64,000 nt of DNA from Sanghuangporus weigelae (GCA_033182465.1 CP137318.1:3844001-3908000); one strand, 5' to 3'. Positions 36,706 through 48,057 are shown, counted from the first letter of the stretch. Translations and numbers: made by a program. Notes: a model not told the origin generated them from the letters alone.

Positions 36706-37956
36706 GGTAAGGTGGAAAGTCGCGTCGCGTGTGGATCGTATGTCACAATTATCACGTGATATTGCGGTGCTACGTCACGTGACAGACAGGAAAAAAGTTC
36801 CTTCTCTGCATTTCTGTTGCGCATAATCCATGTTGAGCTTCTGCATTTATTGCTTGCGAAATGAGCATAATCTCGCCAGTCGTTTGACTCTACCAGGTCT
36901 CTCAACCGTTATGCGACTTATCTCCAAGATGCTGCAATTCAGTTTAGTTTTCTCTGTGTCTCATGTACCGAGGCTCAGGCGCGCAAGATCAACAAGTTTG
37001 GCGGAGATGCAACCAATGGCTAGTATATGCAACTGAACGATTTGGTTTTCATGAACTGTATAACAGCCCTTCCGCGTGCCTGTATTTGGTGGTTACCCTT
37101 CCAGCCTCAAACAGGGAAAGTATGTAGAAAGTATCGTAGAAATACAACAAGCAGTAGTTATTGTTGAACAGGAAAAGTAATTGCCCAGCGGTAAAAACAA
37201 TGGAAACGTTACGATAAACGAGGAGAGAGGCAAATTTTGAGAGAATTAGACTGACAAAATTATCGTGCATCATGCCTGCAGGGAATTTCCCCCCGGTATG
37301 GAATATGTGCAGGGAAAGGAGCATGAAGAAGCTATGAGTGAAGAGAAGACAACAACAAACACGAGACAAAAGACATAAGACAACAAATGTATTACAGAAA
37401 AGATGACAAAACGAAAGACGAAAGATGGAGGGAATACCAAGCTGAGATTACAGAGACGAGACAGAATGTATCCATCCTAGCCTAGTCGTTTACAAAGGAC
37501 GCCTCAAGGGCAAAAAAGGGAACAACACGGAACTGCGAAATCGAAAAGAGAAAATAAATAATAGAATAGAACGAAACAAAATTGAACAGGAGAATCAGAG
37601 AGGTTCGTAAAACGTGCATCCGGAATTGTGAATCGTGCGGAATGCAAACCTTGTATTTTCCCAACACCAAACTGAAAATGAGCTTTTGAACACATTTAGA
37701 CGAAGCCGTTCGGTCGAGATGTCCTAAGCTGAGACCCTGGTGGCCGACCGCACCGCAAGACGCGGAGTAGTTTATGACATCCGAATGGAATGAAGCCAGA
37801 GTGAGAAGCATTGGCTCTGGTTTCATTTCCCTGTCTCCTTGTCGGTCGTCGGTGCATCAAAGCACGCTGCAAATAGTTCGTTAGTTCGAACTAGTGAAGT
37901 CTGCCAGTTCGTATAACGAAATTTCCATTCCCTCCTCTCTCATCCATTACGTTGCA
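36706..37956. other. Intergenic stretch
   Basis: 1.25 kb with no supported exon. The left part should be the promoter of the kinase-like gene (two CACGTGA-type motifs lie near 36752 and 36775). The right part, A-rich, is probably the 3' UTR of the minus-strand gene at 37957. Confidence 0.55.
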
Positions 37957-40379
37957 TCAAACAATCAATCCTCTCGAATACGACACGCCCCCAGCAGCTT
38001 CACTCCCCACGCTCACCGATGACGTTGGCGACAAACCACGCAACGCATTTACACTCGCGCGCATGATGTTCGACACGCTCGCGTGTCGGCGGGGTGTTTG
38101 TGGTGATGGTGGCGGCGATTTGAGCACTTCAGTGTTTGATCTACTCGGAGTGAGTCCGTGCATTGCCGGTGCTGATGAAGGGGGCACGGAAGCTGAATAA
38201 TAAGACGGAGGTAGGTTTGACGGTATATGTAGTCCGGGAACAGAAGCTGATGCAGGCGCAGAAGCAGGCGACGGCGACGCAGAGTTGCTACCAGAACCCG
38301 AGCCGCGGCTCCTCGCAGGCAGCGGCAAATGCACATTCGGAATATGCGGACGCGGTATCTGCATGTGCGGAACGGATTGGAACGAAGCTGGTAGCTGGTG
38401 CATGTGCTTATTCCCTTGATTACTATTACCGATGTCACAATCAATACCCGCTCCTGAAGAAGGACTGAGCATCGGCGACCCGGGTGAGGAATTCAGCAAA
38501 ATTGTTGAATCGGGCGGGAGAACATCTGGGTCGGGAAGCGAAGGGTCCCACTGAATCTCATCAAGATTCGAACGGAACTGGCTCACTCCTTCATTTAGAT
38601 GCGGGCCTGGGATAGGAATAGGCGCAGAGGTGGAGGAGGCGGAGGCAGAGACATTGAGATTTCTGGTTAGGTTAGAAGAAACATTCGAAGCTGAGAGTGC
38701 TGCAGAAGCCGATACAACTGTGTTTGCCTGCGCCTTCGCCTTCTCCGCTCGCTTCTCCTTTTCGGCCATCTTTGCGCGAATAGCTGCTTCGAACTGTCGA
38801 GGCTCGGTAGAGTTTCCCAATAGTCCAAGTTCACTAATATGCGCAGATAAACACGTAGCGCTATCGGACGGACTGACAGCAGGTGATAACCGGTTCGGTG
38901 ACGGAAGAGGGAACAAATCCTCCTCTGACGCGTTTTCGCTCCCACTCCCACTCCCAGTAGGACTAGGAGGATCGAATCGATCTATACGTTTAAGCCGGTC
39001 CAAGTTAGGCATAGTTATCATCAAATTGCTTCTGCTCTGCGCGTCTTTCTCGTCCTCTGTAAGTGCAATCACAGAAGTGTTCGGACTCGAGCCACGTTTC
39101 CGATCAACTTCATCGACTCGGACCAAGGAATTGAGTAACTTCCCCGGTGCAGCACCTGCCGGACCCTCTTGAAATTGCCGTAAAGCGTGCACATGCGCAG
39201 GTAGAGCTCCAGATCGATCGACGGAAGCACTTCTCCAGAGTTTCAAGGCACCTTTGGTAAAATGCAACCCGGCGCACCAATCTTCCTCCTCTTCTTCCTC
39301 TTCTCGTAAATCGAGACGACTCTGTGAGGGCGTATGCTCTCTCGAAGATTCTTGCAAGGTCGGTAACCGGCCCCGGCTTTGAAGGGGATTCCTATTCCAG
39401 TGAACCTCGCTTGCAGCGAGACACTTCTCACAGCACGGCCTTAGAGGGATTGTCTCTACGTTCGGTTCTAGAGGGAGTGCAGGAAGAGATGCAGAACGTC
39501 TTTTGGGGTTTCTCGGACCAGAGTTTGAGCTTCGATCTGTATTTGCGTCTGGACTCGTGTTCCGGTGACCAAAGCTCGCACTAATTGCTGAAGAGGGCGG
39601 GGAAGTTGGATGTCTTAGACATGATCGAGGTACGACAACCGAAGAATGCGCTGGTGAATGCGATTTGCGACGAAAGCTAGAACAAGTGATCAGCACCATT
39701 CGTGAAAAAAAAGTGTCGAATCCAATGAAACAAGAACTCGTATACAGCAAGATGTTCCAAAAAAGGGGCGGGAATTCCATAGAAAAAGTTAAAGAAATAC
39801 AGATCACGAAGATAAAACATAGATGTCACCGAAATGACAATCAGGCTCTCCAAAACTAAGCAGTAAATGATATGAAAAGTGGATGCGAATGCAAACGAAA
39901 CGCGACCTAGTGATGGGTACGTACATAGGATAAGGCAGCTTGAGAACAACAAGCTGGGGTGCCTCGTGCCTAGTAGAGTTTGCAGGGTTTCTTGGCGGAG
40001 AAGCACTCACGACAGCGCCTAACACACCTTCGTCGCTTTCAGCATGCGACTCGTGCATATCGCTCGGAAAATGCTTTTCTTTAGGAGAAGGCGAGCCTAA
40101 AACCGGCCATTTCCAGTGAAAGGGAAGATTGAGGTTGACTTCAAGTGTTCCAGTCCTTAAACGATGGGGAACAAAAGGACGGGAAGAGGGCCTCTCGGGA
40201 ATAAGCACGCAGCGGTCGTAGAAACGTACTTCCTGTTCGAGCGGAGCGATGGGGTTATTGCTAATATTTGCATTGCTATCTGTTGTTGTCGGAGCAGATA
40301 TCGTGGATGAAGAGGCTGACGGGCTCGGGCTAATGCTTGAATGCAAACTTGGCAAACTGGCTGAGCTTCCTGAAGCCAT
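37957..40379 (-). CDS. Serine-rich protein of unknown function
   Basis: Two exons, 39925-40379 and 37957-39676, joined in phase (LPYPIFRRKS), give about 724 residues. The start is the first true ATG in the frame (MASGSSASLPSLHSSISPSP). I do not recognise the family. Seen: a folded-looking N-terminal part (EVRFYDRCVLIPERPSSRPF, LEVNLNLPFHWKWPVLG); a CEKCLAASEVHWNRNPL stretch with a Cys pair; an acidic run of seven Glu; WCAGLHFTKGALKLWRSAS; a short charged coiled-coil segment (AAIRAKMAEKEKRAEKAKAQ); and a long Ser/Pro/Ala-rich tail with a His-Pro-rich patch. No signal peptide or membrane span. Low-complexity tails of this kind suggest a regulatory or scaffold protein, but that is a guess. The single long second exon and clean splice phase support a real gene. 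Confidence 0.75.
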
Positions 40380-41327
40380 CGTTCGCGTATATTCCCTCGC
40401 CGACGTCGTCGTTGTTGTTGTCCTGAAAGCGTTCTTGTCGCGACCGTCGCTGTCGCGGATTAAGAGAGCATGGGGGATGCAATGGAACAACGATTAATTA
40501 CTATATTATATACGGAGTCCTTGGCGCATGAGTTCTCACAAGACCTTTACTGAGTTCCGAGGTTGCCTTTTCTGGTACCCGTCCAATAGAGATCCAATTC
40601 AATTTCGTAATCACCTCTTGTCCTTGTCACCACCGACAAACTCGAAGGCACGCAACTGTCCTGTCCTGTAACACCTGGGGAAGTGCGGTTGCGAGAGGTG
40701 CGGTACACTTTGGATGAGCGTATTTCGGAACAGGCATGGGTTTCGCTTCGGAAGCCGAAAGACTCTCCTGCCCAGATCGACGGGTCTTGATTTTCAAAGA
40801 TTTCAAGAAAATCCCAAGCGAATTACGTCTTCCTTCCCGTTCCGACCATTATTTCTTTCCCCTGGCCCTGGTATTTCTGCATATTATTGCTCGATATACT
40901 TTGTATCGTATCAGATTGTTGCTGAAGGACCAATATAAACAACTTGTGCGAACATCGGTCTTGCAGAATAGCTCCTGTCAGCAAACCGTAAAATGCACAG
41001 CTACATAACCCGCGTTCTTTTGCTGCACGTAGTGGTGTCAACACGGAGAAAATGACTCGCTGACTTGACCTGTACTCCCATATTTTCCCGGTCCGAGGCA
41101 CTATATTACATATTTGTTCGTTTACTTTACGAGGGTATAATACACGGTTTATGCAGTCAGGGAGCCGAACACCGGTAGCAAGCACTGCTATCTCATCTGT
41201 CACTGCCCGCACACCGTCAAGCCAGCCTGAATTGACAATCTGTTCGATCACTTTTCCGAGTCCCTTCTTCTGTTCTTCCATAATTCGGTTTGCATTCCAA
41301 AGAGCCAACCAGTGTCGAAATTCAGAA
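40380..41327. other. Intergenic stretch
   Basis: About 950 bases between two minus-strand genes: promoter and leader of the gene starting at 40379 and the 3' region of the gene ending at 41328. Minus-strand frames at 40823-41327 continue past the stop of the upstream gene in another frame and are not supported. Confidence 0.55.
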
Positions 41328-42048
41328 TCACAGCTCCAAATCACATCCAGCCTGTTCGAGTAACTTCCGTACGCGTGGCGTGTCAGGCTTGATCTCTTCT
41401 AATAGCGGTGCAAAGTAGCGACGCAGGTTGCGGTGATATCGTACCGAGTAGAACATTCCTTGTTTACCCTGTCATCACGGGTGAGCGAACGAGGTTAGGA
41501 CACGGCAGTGAGATAGATGGTACGTACGCCTCTTACAGTCCCGGTTCGTGTACTCCTCTGTACATGACCATAATACCACGTCTCGCGCTCTGTATCCTTC
41601 GACTTTACCCATACGGCGTCTCCAGGCTAAAAGTCCATTCGCGTCAAGAAAGACGCGCTCTGCACGCGAAATCGAAGAAGCTACGAACCTTTGGCTCAAA
41701 ATCCCACCCTTCATCCCACTCTTCCGGACCTATCCCCACCTCAGACCCATCTCCATCATCTTCACCCTCTCCCTGCTCGTCAACATCAGTTTCTTCAGTC
41801 AACGATAGCGCCTCGCTCGCAGGCGAGAAATCGGCAAGGCTTCTCGTCAAGGTCTTGTTCCCATCGGCACAGTTTGCATTCGAGTATGCAGATACAAGTG
41901 TCACTGCACTCGACCCGGAACTGGAGTTTGATGAATTTGAGGAACGTTGTGCTCGTGCGGCACGCCGCGGAGCTAAAAAAGCAGAATGCCTGGTGTGAGC
42001 ATTCGTGCTGGCTGTACGTTGACGCTGAGCAGGTTTCGGAGTAGGCAT
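41328..42048 (-). CDS. Small protein with an SH3-like segment, unknown function
   Basis: Three exons, 41689-42048, 41537-41626 and 41328-41468, all in phase, give 196 residues. The start ATG at 42048 begins MPTPKPAQRQRTAS. The N-terminal 120 residues are low-complexity (Ser/Asn-rich, then acidic: EETDVDEQGEGEDDGDG). The C-terminal 75 residues look folded: PGDAVWVKSKDTERETWYYG, then GKQGMFYSVRYHRNLRRYFA, PLLEEIKPDTPRVRKLLEQA and a short end. The GDAVWVKS..WYYGHV..YSVRY pattern is like SH3 or Tudor-type barrels in chromatin and RNA proteins, but no specific family is recognised. It uses a GTTCGT donor, also seen in UTP18. Confidence 0.72.
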
Positions 42049-43070
42049 GGCTTGTAGGTCTATTGGGCGAGGTCCAGAAGCTTGAAAAGTTGCTGAGCCT
42101 TCAAGAGCTAGTGATGAAGAAAGAAGACGAGTATCACAGTCGACGGGACCGGGTTGCGAGCAGAAGGAGATACAGACACAATATTTTCGTAACCCCGACA
42201 ATGCAACAGTGACAACGAAGGCGGAAACGACAAACAGGGGAGACTACGGGGATGAGTGAACAATTATTCCCAGATGGCCAAAGCTCCGAGAAACGGCCAG
42301 GTAAAGAGACAAGCTAAAAGCTTTAAGCACAAATCCCTGAAAGCGCCAGACTGAGCCTCCTTATATAACCTCAGGTTCTTGGGCCTTCTGTCTCTCAGGC
42401 AGGCCCACCGCAATACCCGAAATACTGCTGTAACGACCCGGAAAGACAGTGCACAGTCAAGCGAGCTCCTTTGTATTGTACAAGTAACCGAGCGAACCAC
42501 AGGCCAAAACTCGACTCGATTTCGTTGTCTTCAGTCTGATGTTGGCGTTGTTCGTTGGTATGGTACAAAACAATCGAAGTTCAACTTCGTCTTTGTTGTG
42601 TGTTGTAAGTGCCGATCACGTGGGAAACTGCCAAATCTGGCTCGATGCTACATTTGGGAGATCGGCGGCCGATCCAGATAAACAGAAATAATAAGAATTC
42701 AAATCTGAATATGTGCACAAAAAAAATTTGCTGGAACGGAACGGAACGTCAAAAAAATGAATAATAGATTTGGAATGGAAAGGCGTTGCATATGCTGTGA
42801 GCCTCAAAGTAAGTACACTTCTGATTCTGATGTTCTGGCCGCATCGGATCAGAAATCTTGCACTCTACCTAGTCCAAAGGAACTTCAGTTGTTCGCTATT
42901 CATTACGAGGTAGTAACATAGACAATGAATTTTTCGTATAGAAGATCGATCTTGATTGATATCACAGCTGCTTATAGTGCCACATAGAAGACACTAACAA
43001 AGAATCAGAAGGGTCGGTGTAAGCACTGTCTCTCAAAATTGAGGTAGAGCCAATGCATCATTATAACCTA
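42049..43070. other. Upstream region of the SH3-like gene
   Basis: About 1 kb with no supported exon. It holds the promoter of the minus-strand gene starting at 42048 and runs up to the terminal repeat of the DNA element at 43071. Confidence 0.55.
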
Positions 43071-44164
43071 TACAGGCATTTACTGGTCCTGAAAGGATCC
43101 ACTCAAAAACTCGCATCAGGATCGACGCGATCAACAGATCTACACGATCAGCTTCCCAAACGCGACCGGTAACCAAGCCAGCTATCACGGGCCCAAGCGA
43201 TCGAGCGGCCTAGGCAACAGTAACCCGTTACCACCCGAGCGCTAGAAGTACCGAAGCGAATACGTAATCCCGCTAACAGCTAACACCGCCGACCGCCTAT
43301 TACCACGGACTACCACTCTAACGCCGCCGACCAAGCAACCAGAGCGACCTCGATCAAAAGAAGCGATCAAACTTCTTAGAAGTCTAGAAGCACAACTACT
43401 AAAGCCTAAACACTAAAAGGCTAAAGGCTAATAAGGTTTATAGAGACCTCACTGGCATTTCAGCACTGTCAAGTCTGTGCACGAGTTTACATGGTCCTTT
43501 ATGAAGTATACTACTTAGTATGCACGGCAACAGTTGGTATACGCAACTGTCACATCGAAACCGAGCGACACCTTCAAGATACAATGCATTCCAATTCACC
43601 AAGCCCAGTAGTACCTAAGAAACGAGAGGAACTCACGATTACAACTCGAACCCCTCGAACTGCGAACCCGATAACTTGGAGAATGATTGGATGGTATAGA
43701 CCAGAGTTGCACACACCATGTCCAGCATCTACGATACAGGCAAACCTTTATTTACCGAGAGATGCGAACCTGGAGACCAAGCAATTACAACTCCTTATAC
43801 AACGAAGGATATGGCGCTACATTCGAGATATATGATACGAAGGCAAAGCATGGCTAGTCACCAGAACCCAGCAGAACCCGCCAGCAGAGCTTATGCAGTT
43901 CATGATATGCCTTGGACCATACTCTACACCGACCCGACACCTTAACACGGACGTGCGAGTTATGCTTACCCTCGCTGGGCCTCGAGATGAATTCCGAAGA
44001 ATCACATACCGAGCAGCCTACATCGCTCCAAGAGCAAAGATGCCACTCAATGACGGCAATGACATCGTTATGGAGTACTGACAGTGGAGCATTCCACATC
44101 GGAGCACCACCTCTATTGTCTCAGTCAGCAACCCCACAGAATTCTGTCATAGTGGAGACGACCT

Positions 44165-44265
44165 TACAAAGATCGGAGCAAAGTGGAGCAAAGCGCAGCA
44201 GGATGACAAAAGGACAGAGGTAATGGTGGAGAAAAGTGGAGTAAAGTGGAGACAGGATGAGTAAG
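44165..44265. repeat. Short imperfect repeats of AAAGTGGAG
   Basis: The unit GTGGAG(A/C/T)AAA occurs at least six times between 44165 and 44265, within the DNA element, separated by 10-20 bases. Subterminal repeats like these can bind a transposase, but that is only a suggestion. Confidence 0.55.
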
Positions 44266-44598
44266 AAATAGGACAGAAAATGGAATATCTGGGAGCATAA
44301 ATAGTTGTAGGATTAGGCCCTCATTTCCCCATCTTTCGATCCTCTTAACACACTGGTGTAAAGTCCTAACTAGACTATTACTGTGTGCTTTGTACTATCA
44401 CGCCTCTTGGAAATCCCAATCTGCTTTACTATCACCTCGTATCTGAAAGCATCCATAACTCGGACCGCGACTAAGAAGGCTAGTAAGGGACCGCGTGGTA
44501 CAGCCAGACGTGGGTAGATAAGATCACCTCTGCACAACACATCGCTGCTTAGGCAAAAGGATCGAACCGGTGTAACCCCAGGCCTACTCCCTAACAGG

Positions 44599-45213
44599 TC
44601 CTTTGAACACCCAATACAGATCCACTCGTACACAACACCACAAACATTTAAAAAAAAATCTAATTACATATCTGAGTAGTCTGCTATGGAGGCTATATGC
44701 TGAAAATTTTTTGAGCTGTAAAATGTGCAGGAAAAATTAAATTGTGCGTGTGAAAAAAGTACGGTAAATGTCACGAAATTAACTCCTTTGAACACCTTGT
44801 GACATAACTGTCATGCTAGCGCATGTATGAAATCCGCCCGATTACATAATAATGTTGATAAGTCTGCCTGTCATGCTTTTCAAGTCACTTTTATTGTATG
44901 CCTTATATTAATTCATTGGATGGCTCTTTCGCCACAAAAACTAGGCTGCATGTACTTACAGTAGTAGAGTACTAATATATCTGCTTTTGAGCCATGCTCA
45001 AAGCATGAATGAATAGCAAAATGCATCTGATTCATTGTTTCTCATTGAGTTTCACTGAAATTCAGCAGTAAATAATTTCTCTGTATTTAATGGGTCATAG
45101 TAATTTGCTGAAAAATTTCACAGCATGACTCATGTGTATTCTTTCCACCTATGATAAAAATTTCAAGTTGCAAATTGGAGGTTTGAGTAAGTAAATGTAG
45201 GGTGTTCAAAGGA
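44599..45213. mobile_element. Nested AT-rich MITE-like element with 14-bp inverted ends
   Basis: TCCTTTGAACACCC at 44599-44612 is matched by its exact reverse complement at 45200-45213. A further direct copy of TCCTTTGAACACC lies near 44784. The 615-bp inside is strongly AT-rich and non-coding. AGG flanks both sides and may be a 3-bp target duplication. It lies inside the larger TIR-bounded element, so it probably inserted later. The right arm of the larger element continues beyond it (AGGGTACTG, then the 20-bp repeat). Confidence 0.6.
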
Positions 45214-45247
45214 AGGGTACTGTTTAAAGGACCAGTAAATGCCTGTA

Positions 45248-45630
45248 CTCGTCGCCAAGACAGTAGGCTACAATCGTGAAAGACTCAATGTCTGGTGTCG
45301 GCAACTCCGTACGGATTTGCGTGCGTTCCCACAGGTTCGGTTATAGGTATGATCGTTGGAGTTCAAAAAGAGTTTACAATGATTCTTTGACTTGAATTTC
45401 CCCCTACCACAGTTCATGAACCGGTCTAATAAAATGGTAGAATATATGTTTGAATAAGATGCTTCAACTCTTAGGAGGTACTTTTTGCAAAAACTGCACT
45501 GTTGCCAATAATTAAGCTAATTTGTTGTGAATCTTGTGATGAAACAATGGATTTTTGTCTTTGAATTTCAGCCAGCTAAAACTCATACATCGACACGAAA
45601 TTTTCCATAAGATACACTGAAGTACTATAC
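45248..45630. other. Spacer between the DNA element and the LTR retroelement
   Basis: 383 bases, AT-rich, no supported gene. The last five bases (45626-45630, TATAC) are the left copy of the retroelement's target duplication. Confidence 0.6.
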
Positions 45631-46050
45631 TGTTAGGACTCGAACATTTTCCTTTTTCTTTTCTTACGTCATCCTTTGATTTTAATATTCTTTTCCTTTT
45701 CTTTTATTTTCTTGGTGATTACTCATCCACTCGTTAGAATGTTCTACGACGTTCTACCAGGCTCACTAATCACCCCGCTCCCTCGTCATGTGATTCCTTA
45801 TTAGAGTAGACCTTTCACGCGCTCGAAGCCTATATAAGTAGATAGTTTGACTCTTTCGATTCCTTGTCTCACTATTCTACTTACCTTCACTTCAACATAG
45901 GTACCTACTCTTGTACTATTAGTTTGCTGAATTCTACTTACCTTCACTTCGACATAGCTTGTGTCTAGCTCGGCAACTCGCGTTTAGCCTGTTGTTTGTT
46001 GTTGTGTTGGCCGCCTCGAGATCGACGTCTATTAGTCTCGCCGCCTAACA
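45631..46050 (+). repeat. Left LTR, with TATA box and predicted transcript start
   Basis: 420 bp, TGTTAGG...CCTAACA. A TATATAAG box lies at 45831-45838. About 35 bases downstream is GTCTCACTATT (45866-45876), a plausible start of the R region because it is complementary to the primer-binding site just inside the LTR. Near-identical to the right LTR. Confidence 0.9.
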
Positions 46051-46051
46051 T

Positions 46052-46062
46052 AATAGTGAGAC
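46052..46062 (+). other. Primer-binding site of the self-priming kind
   Basis: AATAGTGAGAC lies one base inside the left LTR and is the exact reverse complement of GTCTCACTATT in the LTR (45866-45876). In Tf1-like elements the 5' end of the transcript folds back on such a site and primes minus-strand synthesis. I saw no match to a tRNA 3' end. Confidence 0.75.
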
Positions 46063-46450
46063 CTACCTCTAGCCCGCGTAAACGTTTGTTCGCGCTCGCT
46101 ATCGCTACTCCACGCAAGGAGTTAACGTCGACGGTTCATCACCGCGCCCATCCCGGATTCATCTGAGCAACCCCTATCTAGCCCGTCGTTGTCCAATTGA
46201 CTCCGACGTGTCCCGATAGTCTAATCCCCAACAACCAATCACATCAACGTGGCGCTCCGTATCAGCATCTGGTGGCGTGCTCATTTGATGTGCTCGTGGG
46301 TAACATACAAGGTCCAGTCATCGATAAGTCTATCATTCGTCATTCGCATAGGAGTTTTCCGCGTAGTCGTTAACTTCCAAGACGAGCCGGTTACCAGAGG
46401 TCGGACCCGCTCGAACACGCCGGTCCCCGTCCCGCCCCCAGCATATCACC

Positions 46451-47926
46451 GTGGAACTAACTGACGAGCAGAGAGACGCTCTCCCGAGTGGTAGCAGGTG
46501 GTCGGAATCTAGAAACAGCTACGTAGTCCGAGGCGAAGGTGATCTAGTCCACGACGCTGTTTGGATTGAAGAACGCAAACGGTGGGGCTCGCTCATAGAC
46601 GGATGTGTAATTGTCTGGACTCCAAGAAGCAGTAGACAAACAGGCCCGACAACATCAAACGCTCCTACGTCATCAGTTGCTCCTTCCGTCCTTCCGTCCG
46701 AACATTTCCTCACCTTCATAGATCCGGAGGAACCAGTAACCGCCCCCCCACTTCAGACATCGCTATCGTTCACCGAGCCAAGAGAACCAACGCCAGCGAT
46801 CAGCAGTCGGAACACGACACCCGAACCACCGATGGCTCCCCCAGTCCCAACAACGCCAGCGCCAGCGACGCAACCAGCGGTTGACTACACTGCTATGGCC
46901 CAGGCAATTGCATTGGCACTTAGGTCAACAACCACAGGTGGCGGACCGAAGAAGGGTGTCACACCCCCACGGGAGTTCTCAGGCGGCGATGATTATGTTG
47001 ACTTTCGCCGAGAGGTACTGTTGTATCTCGCATCGTACGAGTCCCATTTCCAAGACGACAAGGACAAGATCATGTTTGTCCTCTCGTACCTGAAGAGCGG
47101 GAGTGCGTCGACATGGGCAGAGAACTATGTCGAGTGGGCATCGCAGAGCGGGAGCTTGAGCATTACAGAGACGTGGACGGCTTTCCTCGACAAGCTTAAC
47201 GTCTCGTTTGAGGATCCGAATCGTCACCAGAAGGCATTTGACAAGTTAGATACAATGAGGCAAGGCGAGCAGGAAGCAGACAAGTTCCTAAACGACTTCG
47301 ACATCGAGCGCGTGCGTGCAGGGCTTACGAAGTCGGAACATGATGGTACGCTCATCGCCAAACTCATGAAGGCGCTCAACTCCGCTGTCGTTGATGGTGT
47401 AATGCGAACAGACCCTACCCCGACAACGTATATGCAGTGGAGGAAACGTGCCGTCACGGTCGATAACGTTGAGCGACAGATCAAGTACGTCCATGCGCAA
47501 CGACGAGGACAACAGCGCCTAGCAACACTACCAGCCAGGCCGCAAGGGTTCACTCGACCGTACGCCCAAGCCCCTCAACAGCCAGTAAGGCAGAGTGCTC
47601 CTTTCCCTCGAGCCGATCGTCGCGACGCAACAGGAGTGACGTATGGAGGACTCGGTCAGCCCATGGACGTCGCCATGAACCAAGCACGTGCCCAACGTGC
47701 GTGCTACAAGTGTGGCAGGGTCGGCCACTTTATCAGAGATTGCCCACGCGGTCGTGAGGCAATACGGTCCATCATCGCCGCCTTCGAACCAGAAGACAGA
47801 CTGGCGTTACTTGAAGAGCTCGGCAATGCGAAGGAATCAGACTTCGAAAGCGTCGACGTGCGAGCAGTGCCAGCTGAGCTGGAAGAGATAGTCGACGGTG
47901 AGGGTTTTCAGGACGACCAGGCGTAA
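46451..47926 (+). CDS. Retroelement gag region
   Basis: A gag-like region of the Ty3/gypsy element. It has a Pro/Thr-rich stretch, then a helical capsid-like part (the retrotransposon-gag type, with YVDFRREVLLYLASYE and WTAFLDKLNVSFED). It ends with a zinc knuckle CYKCGRVGHFIRDC, which binds nucleic acid. The true start of the protein is uncertain. Described here only as a part of the element. Confidence 0.8.
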   Translation: MELTDEQRDALPSGSRWSESRNSYVVRGEGDLVHDAVWIEERKRWGSLIDGCVIVWTPRSSRQTGPTTSNAPTSSVAPSVLPSEHFLTFIDPEEPVTAPPLQTSLSFTEPREPTPAISSRNTTPEPPMAPPVPTTPAPATQPAVDYTAMAQAIALALRSTTTGGGPKKGVTPPREFSGGDDYVDFRREVLLYLASYESHFQDDKDKIMFVLSYLKSGSASTWAENYVEWASQSGSLSITETWTAFLDKLNVSFEDPNRHQKAFDKLDTMRQGEQEADKFLNDFDIERVRAGLTKSEHDGTLIAKLMKALNSAVVDGVMRTDPTPTTYMQWRKRAVTVDNVERQIKYVHAQRRGQQRLATLPARPQGFTRPYAQAPQQPVRQSAPFPRADRRDATGVTYGGLGQPMDVAMNQARAQRACYKCGRVGHFIRDCPRGREAIRSIIAAFEPEDRLALLEELGNAKESDFESVDVRAVPAELEEIVDGEGFQDDQA

Positions 47927-48057
47927 ACGTCGGAACGACTGGTCAAATAGCTAAAGGACTCTTTTCGTCGTGTTCGTTAAAATATAATCGCCCCGATGTA
48001 CACTACCAAGATGCGAATATACGAGGCGGTTTTAACCTTCGAAATGTCCTATCCGAC

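Larger units (their letters stand above)
43071..45247. mobile_element. DNA element with 20-bp terminal inverted repeats (non-autonomous?)
   Basis: The sequence TACAGGCATTTACTGGTCCT (43071-43090) recurs as a perfect reverse complement at 45228-45247. If the outer TA on each side is the target duplication, the element is bounded TA-CAGGCATT...AATGCCTG-TA, as expected of Tc1/mariner-like transposons. The 2.2-kb inside has no frame resembling a DDE transposase. Its left part (about 43100-43440) is strikingly rich in A and C and poor in T, and carries no recognised protein. A second, AT-rich element with its own ends (44599-45213) is nested in its right half. So this looks like a non-autonomous or decayed copy. 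Another superfamily is possible, since only the TA supports the mariner reading. Confidence 0.7.

Noticed and set aside
36745-36785. Pair of CACGTGA motifs as a possible palindromic element
   Set aside because: Too short and common; more likely E-box-type promoter motifs of the kinase-like gene.
38630-39172. 180-residue plus-strand frame inside the serine-rich gene
   Set aside because: Antisense shadow of a compositionally biased coding exon.
41475-41714. 79-residue minus-strand frame overlapping the SH3-like exon
   Set aside because: The alternative frame with in-phase splicing (PGDAVWVK) is better supported on both sides.
44559-44580. Minus-strand GGTTCGATCC, a B-box-like match for a tRNA gene
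   Set aside because: No pairing T-stem and no A-box at the right distance.
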